Below are positions 29,109 through 37,541 of a stretch of 64,000 bases of DNA, piece after piece (within the stretch, counting starts at the first letter, position 1; every line of letters begins with the position of its first letter). Origin of the DNA: Magnetovibrio sp. (GTDB lineage Bacteria > Pseudomonadota > Alphaproteobacteria > Rhodospirillales > Magnetovibrionaceae); the NCBI GenBank assembly GCA_028281525.1, contig JANQJR010000033.1, forward strand, positions 1 to 64,000, written 5' to 3'. The translations under genes and the position numbers were made by a program. The notes under the pieces were generated by a model, which saw only the letters and a list, made by a program, of their open reading frames with translations, ran no database searches and had not been told where the DNA came from.

Positions 29109-29900
29109 ATGAACGACCTGCCGACGTTCGAAACAGTGCTCTACGGTGCGCACGACGGTGTCGCGACGATTTTCCTCAACCGGCCGGAGCGTCTCAACGC
29201 CGTGATCGAACAGCTTTATGACGACGTTCTGGCGGCCCTGGATACGGCCCGATCCGACCCGGATGTGCGCACGATCGTGCTGACCGGCCAGGGTCGGGCG
29301 TTTTGCGTCGGCGCGGATTTGAAGGCGCACGGCGAAGGTGCCCGCACGCCGGAGCAGCAACGCGACTATCTCACCAAGGCCAACGATGTCTGTCGGCGTT
29401 TGCGCACTGTGCCAAAACCCGTGATCGCGGCGGTCAATGGTTATGCACTGGGTGCGGGCGCGGAAATGGCAGTGTCGGCAGATTTCATCTTGGTAAAGCA
29501 ATCCGCCGAGATCGGTTTCCCGGAAGTTTCCATCGGAACGTTCTTAGGGGGAGGCGTGACGCATGTTCTGCCCAAATTGGTGGGCATGGCGCGGGCGAAG
29601 GAACTGGTGTTCACCGGGCGGCGCATCAACGGTGAAGCCGCAGCGGCCATGGGGCTCGCCACGACGTTTTTTCCCGATGACGCCTTCGCAGACGGCGTGG
29701 CGGCTTTTGCCGCAGAGATCGCATCCAAGGCTCCCGTCTCCATGGCTTTGGCCAAAGAACATTTCACCGCCGGGCGGGCTTACGAAGACGCGTTGGAAAG
29801 CGAGTTGGACGGCATCCTCGCATGCATGGGTACGGACGATTGGGCCGAGGGCGTCGCCGCCTTCGCCGAAAAACGCGCCCCCCGATTCAAGGGACGCTAA
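29109..29900 (+). CDS. Enoyl-CoA hydratase/isomerase (crotonase) family protein
   Basis: A 263-aa crotonase. The CoA/oxyanion motif GRAFCVGADLKAH and the second oxyanion segment ALGAGAEMAVSADF are present. Both glutamates that act as acid/base in rat mitochondrial enoyl-CoA hydratase have counterparts: Glu in GAGAEMA and Glu in GFPEVSIGT. Hydratase activity is therefore plausible, with the acyl chain unknown. It sits between the stress protein and the acyl-CoA synthetase, with only a 3-nt gap to the latter. Its partner crotonase two genes on lacks both glutamates. Confidence 0.92.
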   Translation: MNDLPTFETVLYGAHDGVATIFLNRPERLNAVIEQLYDDVLAALDTARSDPDVRTIVLTGQGRAFCVGADLKAHGEGARTPEQQRDYLTKANDVCRRLRTVPKPVIAAVNGYALGAGAEMAVSADFILVKQSAEIGFPEVSIGTFLGGGVTHVLPKLVGMARAKELVFTGRRINGEAAAAMGLATTFFPDDAFADGVAAFAAEIASKAPVSMALAKEHFTAGRAYEDALESELDGILACMGTDDWAEGVAAFAEKRAPRFKGR

Positions 29901-29903
29901 CCC

Positions 29904-32054
29904 ATGGCTGACGGCGCGCTTTCTTTTCTTTCTCCCCGCTCCATCGCCATCGTCGGCGCGTCCAATGACCCGACCAAGCGAGGCTATCAAGCCATCCGTT
30001 ATCTCATCGCCGATAACTTTTCGGGGGACATCTACCCCATCCATCCGCGCGAACGCGAAATCCTGGGCCTTCAAGCCTATCCCCGGATTGGCGATGTGGC
30101 GGGGGATATCGATCTCGCCCTGGTGTGCACGCCTGCGCGCACTCTGCCGGGCATCCTCTCCGAACTGGGGAACAAGGGCGTTCTCGGCGCCATCGTATTG
30201 GCCGGTGGTTTCGGGGAGACGGGGACAGAAGGGCAAGCGCTGGAACACCAAACCCTGAACGTAGCGCATGAACATGGCGTGCGCATCGTCGGGCCCAACA
30301 CTTCTGGCGTTTTCAATTTGCACGCCGCCATGAACCTGGTTGGTATGCCCAACGTCGAACCCGGCGGCCTCGGCATTATTTCGCAATCGGGCAATATGGC
30401 ACTGTCCATCGTCACGCAAGCCGCCTCGCGCGGGCATTTGGGGTTCAGCACCTATGTCGGCGTCGGCAATCAGGCGGATATTCAGTTCCATGAGTTCCTC
30501 GCCCACTTAGGCGAAGATCCCAACACGTTCGTGCCGATTCTCTATGTCGAAGGGTTCAAGGCCGGACGGGCCTTCCTGGACGTGGCCCGGAACGTCACGC
30601 AACGCAAACCCGTGGTTTTGTATAAGTCCGGGCGCACCAGCATCGGACAAGAATCAGCCAAATCTCACACCGGGGCACTTGCCGGCAGTTACGAGATGAG
30701 CGTCGATTTGCTGCATCAAGCCGGTGTGGTTGTGGCGCGTCAATCGGACCATGTGGTGCCCATCGCCGAAGCGCTCAGCCTGCAACCGCCCGCCGCCAGC
30801 GCCAATGTGGCGGTGCTGGCCGATGGTGGTGGACACGCCACCATCGCGGCGGACAGCTTGACGGAAAACGAGCTTCATCTTCCGCGCTTACATCAACAGA
30901 CCGCTGCCAAGCTGGCGGAGATTTTGCCGACCGCGGCAAGCCTCGCCAACCCGGTGGACGTCGCGGGCGGCACCGATGCAAACCCCGGCGTTTTCGCGGA
31001 CTGCGCCGAAATCCTGCTGCAAGACCCGAACGTGGACGGGCTGTTGATCGTTGGCCTGTTCGGCGGCTACAAGCTGCGGTTCGCCGAAAGCTTAGGACCC
31101 ATCGAAAACGAAACAGCGAAACGTTTGGCTGCCCTCGTCAAGCGCTACAACAAACCCATTTTGCTGCAAAGTCTCTACACGCCGATGTGGACCGACGCTT
31201 TACGGATCCTGCGCACGCAAGGCGTCCCGGTTCAGGAATCCATCGAAATCGTCACCAGTTGCATGACGGCGCTCGTGCACTATGGGCATGCCAAACGGCG
31301 CAACGCTGAGCACCCGCCCATTCCGGCGCAACCGATCCCGGATGGCGCCGACGCCATCATGGCCACGTGCCGCGCCGAAGGGCGGCTGTCTTTGTTCGAG
31401 CATGAAGCGATCGAATTGCTCAAGGCGTATGGCGTCACCATGAACAATTTCGTCTTTGTACGGTCCGAGGAAGACCTGGACACGGCCGTGGACGCAATCG
31501 ACGCCACACCGATGGTGATGAAGGTGGTGTCCAAGGACATCCTCCACAAAACCGAAGCGGGTGGGGTCAGGCTGTCTTTGCGCAGCAAGGAAACGGTCCA
31601 CAAGGCATACCGCGAAATCCTGGAAAACGCCTTGGCCTACAAACCGGACGCCGACATCGCCGGTGTGCTGATGGGGCCCATGGCCAAGCCCGGGGTCGAG
31701 CTGATCATCGGCATGACGCGCGATCCCATTTACGGACCGGTGATGATGTTCGGGATCGGCGGAACATTGGTGGAAGTCCTGCGCGACGTGTCCTTCCGCG
31801 CCATCCCGCTCAGCCGCGCCGACGCCGAAGAAATGATGGAACAGATCAAGTCCGGCGCGATCCTGGAAGGCGTGCGAGGCGCGCCGCCCATCGACAAGGA
31901 TGCCGTGATCGACGTGATGATGCGGGTTTCCGCCCTGGTTCAGGCGCATCCGGAAATCGCCGAGTTGGACCTCAACCCCATCTTCGCCCACCAAGTCGGC
32001 TGCGCGGTTGTGGATGTCCGAATTATTCTGGCCGAGGAGCCACCCGATGACTGA
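29904..32054 (+). CDS. Acyl-CoA synthetase (ADP-forming type)
   Basis: A 716-aa protein of the NDP-forming acyl-CoA synthetase superfamily (acetyl-CoA synthetase ADP-forming, Pat-like, ligase-CoA). Order: CoA-binding Rossmann domain (SIAIVGASNDPTKRG, 10-130), ligase-CoA domains (150-450) with the phosphoryl His255 in KSHTGALAG, then an ATP-grasp domain (about 490-716, starting LFEHEAIELLKAYGV). There is no fused GNAT domain. It would activate an organic acid to its CoA thioester, fitting the crotonases on each side and the TRAP importer upstream. The substrate cannot be assigned. Confidence 0.92.
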   Translation: MADGALSFLSPRSIAIVGASNDPTKRGYQAIRYLIADNFSGDIYPIHPREREILGLQAYPRIGDVAGDIDLALVCTPARTLPGILSELGNKGVLGAIVLAGGFGETGTEGQALEHQTLNVAHEHGVRIVGPNTSGVFNLHAAMNLVGMPNVEPGGLGIISQSGNMALSIVTQAASRGHLGFSTYVGVGNQADIQFHEFLAHLGEDPNTFVPILYVEGFKAGRAFLDVARNVTQRKPVVLYKSGRTSIGQESAKSHTGALAGSYEMSVDLLHQAGVVVARQSDHVVPIAEALSLQPPAASANVAVLADGGGHATIAADSLTENELHLPRLHQQTAAKLAEILPTAASLANPVDVAGGTDANPGVFADCAEILLQDPNVDGLLIVGLFGGYKLRFAESLGPIENETAKRLAALVKRYNKPILLQSLYTPMWTDALRILRTQGVPVQESIEIVTSCMTALVHYGHAKRRNAEHPPIPAQPIPDGADAIMATCRAEGRLSLFEHEAIELLKAYGVTMNNFVFVRSEEDLDTAVDAIDATPMVMKVVSKDILHKTEAGGVRLSLRSKETVHKAYREILENALAYKPDADIAGVLMGPMAKPGVELIIGMTRDPIYGPVMMFGIGGTLVEVLRDVSFRAIPLSRADAEEMMEQIKSGAILEGVRGAPPIDKDAVIDVMMRVSALVQAHPEIAELDLNPIFAHQVGCAVVDVRIILAEEPPDD

Positions 32055-32862
32055 TCTGTTCAAACCCACGGATTGTTCGCTGACCCTGGAGGGCCGCGTC
32101 GCGACGCTGACGTTTGAGCGCGACGATGTCCGCAACGCCTTGACCGGCACGGCCCTGATCGACGACATCGTCGGCACCGTTCACTGGGCCAACGCGACAC
32201 CAGACGTTTCCGTTCTGGTGTTGAGCGGCGCAGGCAGCGCCTTTTCGGCGGGCGGCAACGTCAAGGACATGCGCGAGCGGGCGGGCGATTTCGCCGGCGA
32301 TGTGCCGGAGTTGGAGGCGCGTTACCGCCAGGGCATTCAACGCATCCCGGTGGCCATACATAACGCCGAAGTGCCGACCATTGCCGCCGTCAACGGTCCC
32401 GCCATCGGCGCGGGGTGCGATCTCGCTTGCATGTGCGATATCCGCATCGCCTCCACCAAAGCCAAGTTCGGTGAAACCTTCGTCAATCTCGGCATCATTC
32501 CGGGCGATGGCGGGGCTTGGTTTCTGCAACGCGTGATCGGCTATCAGCGCGCCGCCGAGCTGACCTTTGGCGGACGCGTGATCGATGCGCAAGAAGCGCA
32601 AGAGATCGGTTTGGTGCTGGATGTCACGGAATCTAATGAGTTGATGGATCGCGTCCAAGCCATGGCGTCCACCATGGCCGCGAAGCCGCCGCAAGCGTTG
32701 CGCTATGCGAAGCGTTTGATGAAAATGGCGCAAAGGTTGGAGCTGCCGGACTTTTTGGACCTCTGCGCGACGTTCCAGGGCATCTGCCATAACACCGAAG
32801 ATCATCTCGAGGCTGTGTCCGCGTTCCTCGACAAACGCGCGCCAACCTTCAAACGAAAATAA
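32047..32862 (+). CDS. Crotonase-family protein lacking the hydratase glutamates
   Basis: A 271-aa crotonase. The ATG at 32047 overlaps the end of the acyl-CoA synthetase by 8 bp and has GAGGAG upstream; a longer frame from 32008 is rejected. Oxyanion motifs are kept (GSAFSAGGNVKDM and GPAIGAGCDLACMCD). At the position of the first hydratase glutamate it has Asp (GAGCDLA), and the second glutamate is replaced (FGETFVNLGIIPGDGG). It is probably an isomerase, hydrolase, lyase or other crotonase type, not a standard hydratase. It is the last gene of the putative organic-acid operon. Confidence 0.88.
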   Translation: MTDLFKPTDCSLTLEGRVATLTFERDDVRNALTGTALIDDIVGTVHWANATPDVSVLVLSGAGSAFSAGGNVKDMRERAGDFAGDVPELEARYRQGIQRIPVAIHNAEVPTIAAVNGPAIGAGCDLACMCDIRIASTKAKFGETFVNLGIIPGDGGAWFLQRVIGYQRAAELTFGGRVIDAQEAQEIGLVLDVTESNELMDRVQAMASTMAAKPPQALRYAKRLMKMAQRLELPDFLDLCATFQGICHNTEDHLEAVSAFLDKRAPTFKRK

Positions 32863-32924
32863 ACTTCGCGGCGGTGCCCACTATGATGATCTGGTCAAGA
32901 GTAAGGTTTTGAGCGGAAAAAGAA

Positions 32925-32998
32925 TGGAGCGGGTGAAGGGAATCGAACCCTCGTCGTAAGCTTGGGAAGCTTCTGCTCTACCATTGAGCTACACCCGC
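32925..32998 (-). tRNA. tRNA-Gly (anticodon CCC)
   Basis: A 74-nt cloverleaf read on the minus strand from GCGGGTGTAGCTC to CCCGCTCCA. The acceptor stem pairs GCGGGTG with CACCCGC, the anticodon loop is TTCCCAA, the T-loop is GGTTCGATTCC, and the terminal CCA is encoded. A T-rich stretch follows the 3' end. Confidence 0.95.
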
Positions 32999-32999
32999 G

Positions 33000-33372
33000 A
33001 AGTGGGCGGAGATTACAGGGCAGAAGAGAGCGCGACAAGGGGCATATCGCCGCTCTCGCCATGCGTCACCCCTCTTGGGCCGGGAAACGTCTCTGTCAGG
33101 GGCGAAAAGCCCATATCCGCCCCCGCATGAAAACCCCGAAGGTGCACAGGCGTATCCGGTTTCCCGGCTTTAGGATACATTCCCCTTTAGAAACAATATA
33201 TTAAGCAGGGCTCAGGATTTTTGCACGGGCATTGGCTGCACTTCATCAGACCGGCCCATATATATATATATATTCGGCCTGTAACCCCATCTTTGTTTGG
33301 AACGAAAGGGTTGTTGGCGGCAACCGACAAAATTACAGTGACACCCCAACCCGCCGCGAGAGAGAAACGTTC
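33000..33372. other. Gene-free region with an (AT)8 tract
   Basis: No supported gene between the tRNA and the radical SAM gene. Its notable content is an uninterrupted (AT)8 run at 33258-33273, flanked by GGCC on both sides, about 100 bp ahead of the start codon. The 5' upstream part shows nothing further. Confidence 0.6.
33258..33273. repeat. (AT)8 dinucleotide tract
   Basis: Sixteen bases of alternating AT in otherwise GC-rich DNA, flanked by GGCC. It lies in the upstream region of the radical SAM gene and could change length by slippage. Confidence 0.8.
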
Positions 33373-34344
33373 ATGCCCGAAGGCGCCCACGATCTCCCCA
33401 CCCTCGATCCCGCCAAGTTCCAGGACCCGTTCACCACGGCCAAGGGTGAAACCCGTGCATCCGTGTCGTTGAGCGCGCTGGAAACCCTGTGGTTCAACAC
33501 CGGGTCGCTGTGCAACATCACCTGTGAAAATTGCTATATGGAGTCCAGCCCCAGCAATGACGACCTGGCGTATCTCAGCGCGGAACAGGTCCGCACCTAT
33601 CTGGACGAAATCCGCACGAAAAATTTGCCGGTGCGCGAAATCGGTTTCACCGGCGGCGAGCCGTTCATGAACAAGGACCTGGTGGCGATGCTGGACCAAG
33701 TCCTGGAGATGGGCCTGAACGCCTTGGTGCTGACCAACGCCATGAAACCGCTGTGGCAAAAACGCGAACAGCTCTTAGGCCTGCAGCAGCGCTTCGGCCT
33801 GGACACGATTCAGGCAAAACTGAAATTGCGGATTTCCATCGACCACTTCACCCAGGACGCACATGAACACGAGCGCGGCCCGGACAGCTGGGCGCCCATG
33901 GAACAAGGTGTCGCATGGCTGCGCGACCAAAGCTTCACCATCGACGTCGCCGGACGCACCCTGTGGGAGGAAACGCCTGACGTATCGCGCCGGGGGTATC
34001 AGTGTTTGTTCGACGCCTGGGGTTTGGACATCAACGCCCAGGACCCTGCTCGTTTGGTGTTGTTCCCGGAAATGGACGAAACCTTGGACGTGCCGGAAAT
34101 CACCACCCAGTGCTGGGGCATTTTGAATGTGCGCCCCGACGCCATGATGTGCGCATCGTCGCGCATGGTGGTGTTGCGCAAGGGCGATGACAAACCCAGC
34201 GTGGCGCCCTGCACGCTGTTGCCGTATGACCGGGCGTTCGACATGGGGACGACGCTTGAGGACGCAACCGGCGCGGTGCAACTCAACCATCCGCACTGCG
34301 CGCGATTCTGTGTGTTGGGCGGCGCGTCATGTTCGGTGGGATGA
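33373..34344 (+). CDS. Radical SAM protein with C-terminal cysteine cluster region
   Basis: A 323-aa radical SAM enzyme. The [4Fe-4S]-SAM motif is Cys47-x3-Cys51-x2-Cys54 (CNITCENC), followed by FTGGEPFMN, the SAM-binding GGE motif. The C-terminal ~70 residues hold further cysteines (MMCASS, APCTLL, HCARFC and a final SC), suggesting a SPASM/twitch-like auxiliary cluster. The start at 33373 is chosen because the protein begins there with normal composition; the upstream extension would translate the AT tract. The substrate is unknown. apaG follows after 100 bp. No obvious peptide substrate gene is adjacent. Confidence 0.88.
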   Translation: MPEGAHDLPTLDPAKFQDPFTTAKGETRASVSLSALETLWFNTGSLCNITCENCYMESSPSNDDLAYLSAEQVRTYLDEIRTKNLPVREIGFTGGEPFMNKDLVAMLDQVLEMGLNALVLTNAMKPLWQKREQLLGLQQRFGLDTIQAKLKLRISIDHFTQDAHEHERGPDSWAPMEQGVAWLRDQSFTIDVAGRTLWEETPDVSRRGYQCLFDAWGLDINAQDPARLVLFPEMDETLDVPEITTQCWGILNVRPDAMMCASSRMVVLRKGDDKPSVAPCTLLPYDRAFDMGTTLEDATGAVQLNHPHCARFCVLGGASCSVG

Positions 34345-34444
34345 CAGGACAAAAACTGGACAATCCCCCCTTAAACCCCAGATAATGTGAATGTGACTTT
34401 TTTCGCGGGCACGACTGCGCGCCAACAACAAGAAAGGGCCCAAC

Positions 34445-34867
34445 ATGGAGCATCTGGCATCCGAAAGCTCCGGCGTTTATACACTCACCACCCGCTCTAT
34501 CCTGGTGACCGTGGAGCCGGAGTTCCTGGAAGATCAGAGCGAACCGGACGAGCACCGCTTCGTGTGGGCCTATCATGTTCACATTGAAAACCAAGGCAAC
34601 GAAACCGTTCAGTTGAAGAGCCGCTATTGGCACATCACCGACGAAATGGGCAATGTGCAGGAGGTGTCCGGCGCGGGCGTGATCGGGGAACAACCCCGCC
34701 TCGGGCCGGGTGAACATTTCGAGTACACCAGCGGCACCCCGCTGGGCACGCCGTCGGGCATCATGAAGGGCCACTACGTCATGGAAGCGGCCACCGGTGA
34801 CGTGTTCGAGGCGGAAATTCCCGCGTTTTCCCTGGACAGCCCCTACCGTCCGCAACAACTGCACTGA
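34445..34867 (+). CDS. apaG: ApaG protein
   Basis: A 140-aa protein of the ApaG/DUF525 family, a fibronectin-III-like beta sandwich. It shows the family core: HFVWAYH-like strand ([14 protein letters not shown]), [16 protein letters not shown] with [23 protein letters not shown]. The family is linked to cobalt and magnesium tolerance in enterobacteria, with an unclear molecular role. AAAGG lies 7 nt before the ATG. It sits between the radical SAM gene and folE without clear functional linkage. Confidence 0.95.
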   Translation: MEHLASESSGVYTLTTRSILVTVEPEFLEDQSEPDEHRFVWAYHVHIENQGNETVQLKSRYWHITDEMGNVQEVSGAGVIGEQPRLGPGEHFEYTSGTPLGTPSGIMKGHYVMEAATGDVFEAEIPAFSLDSPYRPQQLH

Positions 34868-34979
34868 TATATCAGCGTTCTTGAATTCATCCCGCTGGCC
34901 CCCATATTGGGTTAAGAAGTCGGCCGCATACCTTCATTGAGATACCCAGGCGCCCGGCACCAGGACAAGGAATGACATT

Positions 34980-35612
34980 TTGGCCCATCGTAAACCGCTG
35001 AGCGCCGTCAACGACGACATCCGTCCGTCGCGAGAAGAGGCCGAACGGGCCGTGCGCACCCTGATCGAATGGGCCGGCGACGACCCTGCGCGCGAAGGCC
35101 TGTTGGACACGCCCAAACGCGTGGTCAAGGCGTTCGAAGAATACTTCCAAGGCTACAATGCCGATCCGGAAGAGATCCTCAAGCGCACCTTTGAGGAGGT
35201 CGAAGGTTACGACGAAATGGTGCTGTTGAAGGACATCCGCTTCGAAAGCCACTGCGAACACCACATGGCGCCGATCATCGGCAAGGCGCACGTGGCGTAC
35301 CTTCCGAAAAACCGCGTGGTGGGCATCTCCAAACTGGCCCGCGTGGTCGAACTCTACGCCCAACGCCTGCAGATTCAGGAAAAGATGACCGCGCAGATCG
35401 CCAACGCCATCAACGACGTGCTGCAGCCCGAAGGCGTCGCCGTGGTGGTCGACGCCGCGCACCAGTGCATGACGTGTCGCGGTGTGCACAAGCCGGGGGT
35501 TTCGATGATCACGTCCAAGATGCTGGGCGCGTTCCGCGACAACGACCGCACCCGGCGCGAATTCCTGTCTATGGTCTCCAACCCGTCCGCCACCGCGTTC
35601 GAAATGGTCTAG
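34980..35612 (+). CDS. folE: GTP cyclohydrolase I
   Basis: A 210-aa enzyme making dihydroneopterin triphosphate from GTP, the first step of folate synthesis. The zinc ligands are in [12 protein letters not shown] (Cys and His) and MTCRGVH (Cys). HCEHHM and [17 protein letters not shown] are family signatures. It starts at a TTG (34980) with AAGGA 8 nt upstream; no in-frame ATG precedes the conserved sequence. The stop codon is a TAG that coincides with the first bases of a TA-flanked element end (see 35610). Confidence 0.95.
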   Translation: MAHRKPLSAVNDDIRPSREEAERAVRTLIEWAGDDPAREGLLDTPKRVVKAFEEYFQGYNADPEEILKRTFEEVEGYDEMVLLKDIRFESHCEHHMAPIIGKAHVAYLPKNRVVGISKLARVVELYAQRLQIQEKMTAQIANAINDVLQPEGVAVVVDAAHQCMTCRGVHKPGVSMITSKMLGAFRDNDRTRREFLSMVSNPSATAFEMV

Positions 35613-35629
35613 GGTCAGAACCTATAAAT
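35610..35629. repeat. Possible solo MITE end at the folE stop codon
   Basis: TAGGGTCAGAACCTATAAAT resembles the terminal repeat of the MITE at 47987 (TAGGGTCAGG then CCCATTAAT). Its TAG serves as the folE stop. No matching opposite end occurs before the next gene, so it is either a decayed copy or chance. Confidence 0.35.
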
Positions 35630-35722
35630 AGCATGAAAATGGCGCATGTGTCCGCCTGCCGCGTTGCAAGGATTTGAAAACCAATCCGGTTTCCCGTGTC
35701 CGTACGCCTTGCTCCAAGCATT

Positions 35723-35754
35723 CTTAAACGTTCACGCATTCATGAGCGTTTAAG
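35723..35754. promoter_or_regulatory. Imperfect palindrome upstream of the SDR gene
   Basis: A 32-bp dyad beginning CTTAAACG and ending CGTTTAAG, centred 30-40 bp upstream of the -35 box at 35759. It has no T-run, so it looks more like an operator than a terminator. Confidence 0.4.
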
Positions 35755-35758
35755 CTTA

Positions 35759-35789
35759 TTGACAAATTAGTCAGTTGTCTGTCTAATTT
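35759..35789 (+). promoter_or_regulatory. Promoter overlapped by TetR-type operator
   Basis: TTGACA (35759-35764), 17-nt spacer, TCTAAT (35782-35787): a near-consensus sigma-70 promoter. The dyad AAATTAGTCAG-N4-CTGTCTAATTT (35764-35789; 10 of 11 positions symmetric) fills the spacer and covers the -10 box, the usual place for a TetR repressor. The TetR gene is two genes downstream. Confidence 0.7.
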
Positions 35790-35835
35790 ATTTGACTTAA
35801 GGGAGAGCCCTGCTTGATGCGCAAAGGAGATGGCG

Positions 35836-36900
35836 ATGCTCACGGAGTCTGCGGCAACACAAAACGGCCAAGAAATGACCAGCGGCAACATTGTCATCAC
35901 CGGTGCGAACGGCTTTGTCGGCAGCCACGCGCTCCTGGCTTTGGCCGAGGATGAAGGCGTCTCATCACGCCTCGTTGCAGCCTGTCGTGATCAAGCCAAA
36001 ATCCCCCCGGCTTTTCACGGCAGGGTGCACGAAGGCGACTTGCGCGACCCCGCCTACCGTCAAGCCCTGGTGCAAAACGCCGATACCATCGTGCACGCCG
36101 CCGCGTGGACCTCGCTCTATGGCCACAAGCGTCAATCACATGCGCTGTTTTTAGAGCCGAGTCTGGCGCTTCTTGGTGATGCCATGGCCGCCGGGGTCAA
36201 GCGCTTCATCATGATCAGCTCCACGGCATGCGCACCGCCGCCCCAGGCCCATGACGCCAATGCGCCGGGTCAAGCGCCCGACTTCTGGCCGCATCTGGGC
36301 AATGTGATCGCCATTGAAGACGCCATGCGCGCCTATGGCGATGTGGGGGCTGAGATGATCTCGCTGCGCCTCGGTCTGTTTACGGGGCAGCGCTATAGCC
36401 TGGGCCTGCTTCCAGTCCTGGTGCCCCGGCTCAAAAGCCATTTGGTGCCCTGGGTCGCGGGTGGACGCACCCCCTTGCCGCTGATCGCGGGCGAAGACGT
36501 CGGCCAAGCCGTCGCCTGCGCGGTCCGCACCCAAAGGGTGGACGGGTATCAGGGCTTTAATATTCTCGGACCGGAAACACCGAAGGTACGTGACGTCATC
36601 ACCTTTCTGGCCGATGAATTCAGCCTACCGAAACCTTGGTTCTCGGTGCCGTTTCCGATCGCGCATGTTTTCGCGTGGAGCATGGAGCAGCTTTCCAAGA
36701 TCAGTCCTTGGAATCCGTTCATCACGCGTTCCATCATTTACCTGATGCGCGACTTCGGCGTCGATAACGGTAAGGCGCGAATCGTCCTTGGTTACCTACC
36801 CCGTCATGACTGGCACGACGCCGTGCGACGCCAGTTCGCAGAAATGCACGTGCGCGAAGCGCGTCCCATGCCGCTGGCGCGGCCTATAAAGAATCGCTAA
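35836..36900 (+). CDS. Atypical extended SDR (NAD-dependent epimerase/dehydratase-like)
   Basis: A 354-aa Rossmann protein. The start at 35836 has AGGAG 6 nt upstream; an ATG two codons earlier overlaps the ribosome site. TGANGFVGS (22-30) is the GxxGxxG nucleotide motif, and the DLRD and VHAAA segments are present. The usual catalytic YxxxK is missing: the matching segment reads HLGNVIAIE, with His for Tyr and Val for Lys. It may bind nucleotide without classical dehydrogenase chemistry. It is transcribed from the operator-covered promoter and followed by a TetR gene, so its expression is probably inducer-dependent. Confidence 0.85.
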   Translation: MLTESAATQNGQEMTSGNIVITGANGFVGSHALLALAEDEGVSSRLVAACRDQAKIPPAFHGRVHEGDLRDPAYRQALVQNADTIVHAAAWTSLYGHKRQSHALFLEPSLALLGDAMAAGVKRFIMISSTACAPPPQAHDANAPGQAPDFWPHLGNVIAIEDAMRAYGDVGAEMISLRLGLFTGQRYSLGLLPVLVPRLKSHLVPWVAGGRTPLPLIAGEDVGQAVACAVRTQRVDGYQGFNILGPETPKVRDVITFLADEFSLPKPWFSVPFPIAHVFAWSMEQLSKISPWNPFITRSIIYLMRDFGVDNGKARIVLGYLPRHDWHDAVRRQFAEMHVREARPMPLARPIKNR

Positions 36901-36946
36901 AGCCGGGCGGCGTATTTTGCACTTGCCGCCGAGGCGAATCCCCAAA

Positions 36947-37528
36947 ATGATGGATCCCATGGGAAAAAAAGGCGAAGACATCCGCAAACACATCGTCGAG
37001 ACGGCCAACCGCACGTTTTACCGGCATGGCTTCCAGGCAACCTCGTTCGCCGATCTGGCGCAAGATTCCGGGATTCCCAAGGGCAACTACTACTTCCACT
37101 TCAAATCCAAGGATGCGCTGCTGGAAGCGGTGATCCAGAACCGCATCGAACGCCTGCGCGCCCAGTTGAACGGCTGGGAAGACGCGTTTCCCGACCCCAA
37201 GGACCGGCTCAAGCGCGCCGTACGCATGATCGAAAACGAACAAGACGACTTAGCGGTCTATGGTTGCCCCATTGGCACGCTGGTTTCGGAGCTGATCAAG
37301 AACCACCCCCGGCACAAGACGCAACTGGCGGGCATGCTGCGCCTGATCGAAACCTGGCTCGCGGAGCAAGTCGCCGCTTTGTCTTACGCCCCGAAAGAGG
37401 CCCAGGCCCACGCACGCGACATGCTGCGCGCCATGCAAGGGGCGGCAATGCTCACGGCGGCCTATGGGGAAACTGCCGTCATCGCGGAAACCGTAGCCGA
37501 TCTGGATGAAATGATCGGCCGGTTGTGA
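36947..37528 (+). CDS. TetR/AcrR-family transcriptional regulator
   Basis: A 193-aa repressor. The N-terminal HTH is clear (ANRTFYRHGFQATSFADLAQDSGIPKGNYYFHFKSKDAL). The C-terminal domain (about 75-190) resembles the family that ends in a TetR_C-like ligand domain. Three ATGs (36947, 36950, 36959) are possible and none has a convincing ribosome site, so the exact start is unsure. It most likely binds the dyad at 35764-35789 and regulates the SDR gene and itself. The inducer is unknown. Confidence 0.9.
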   Translation: MMDPMGKKGEDIRKHIVETANRTFYRHGFQATSFADLAQDSGIPKGNYYFHFKSKDALLEAVIQNRIERLRAQLNGWEDAFPDPKDRLKRAVRMIENEQDDLAVYGCPIGTLVSELIKNHPRHKTQLAGMLRLIETWLAEQVAALSYAPKEAQAHARDMLRAMQGAAMLTAAYGETAVIAETVADLDEMIGRL

Positions 37529-37541
37529 GTTTTTGGTCGCC

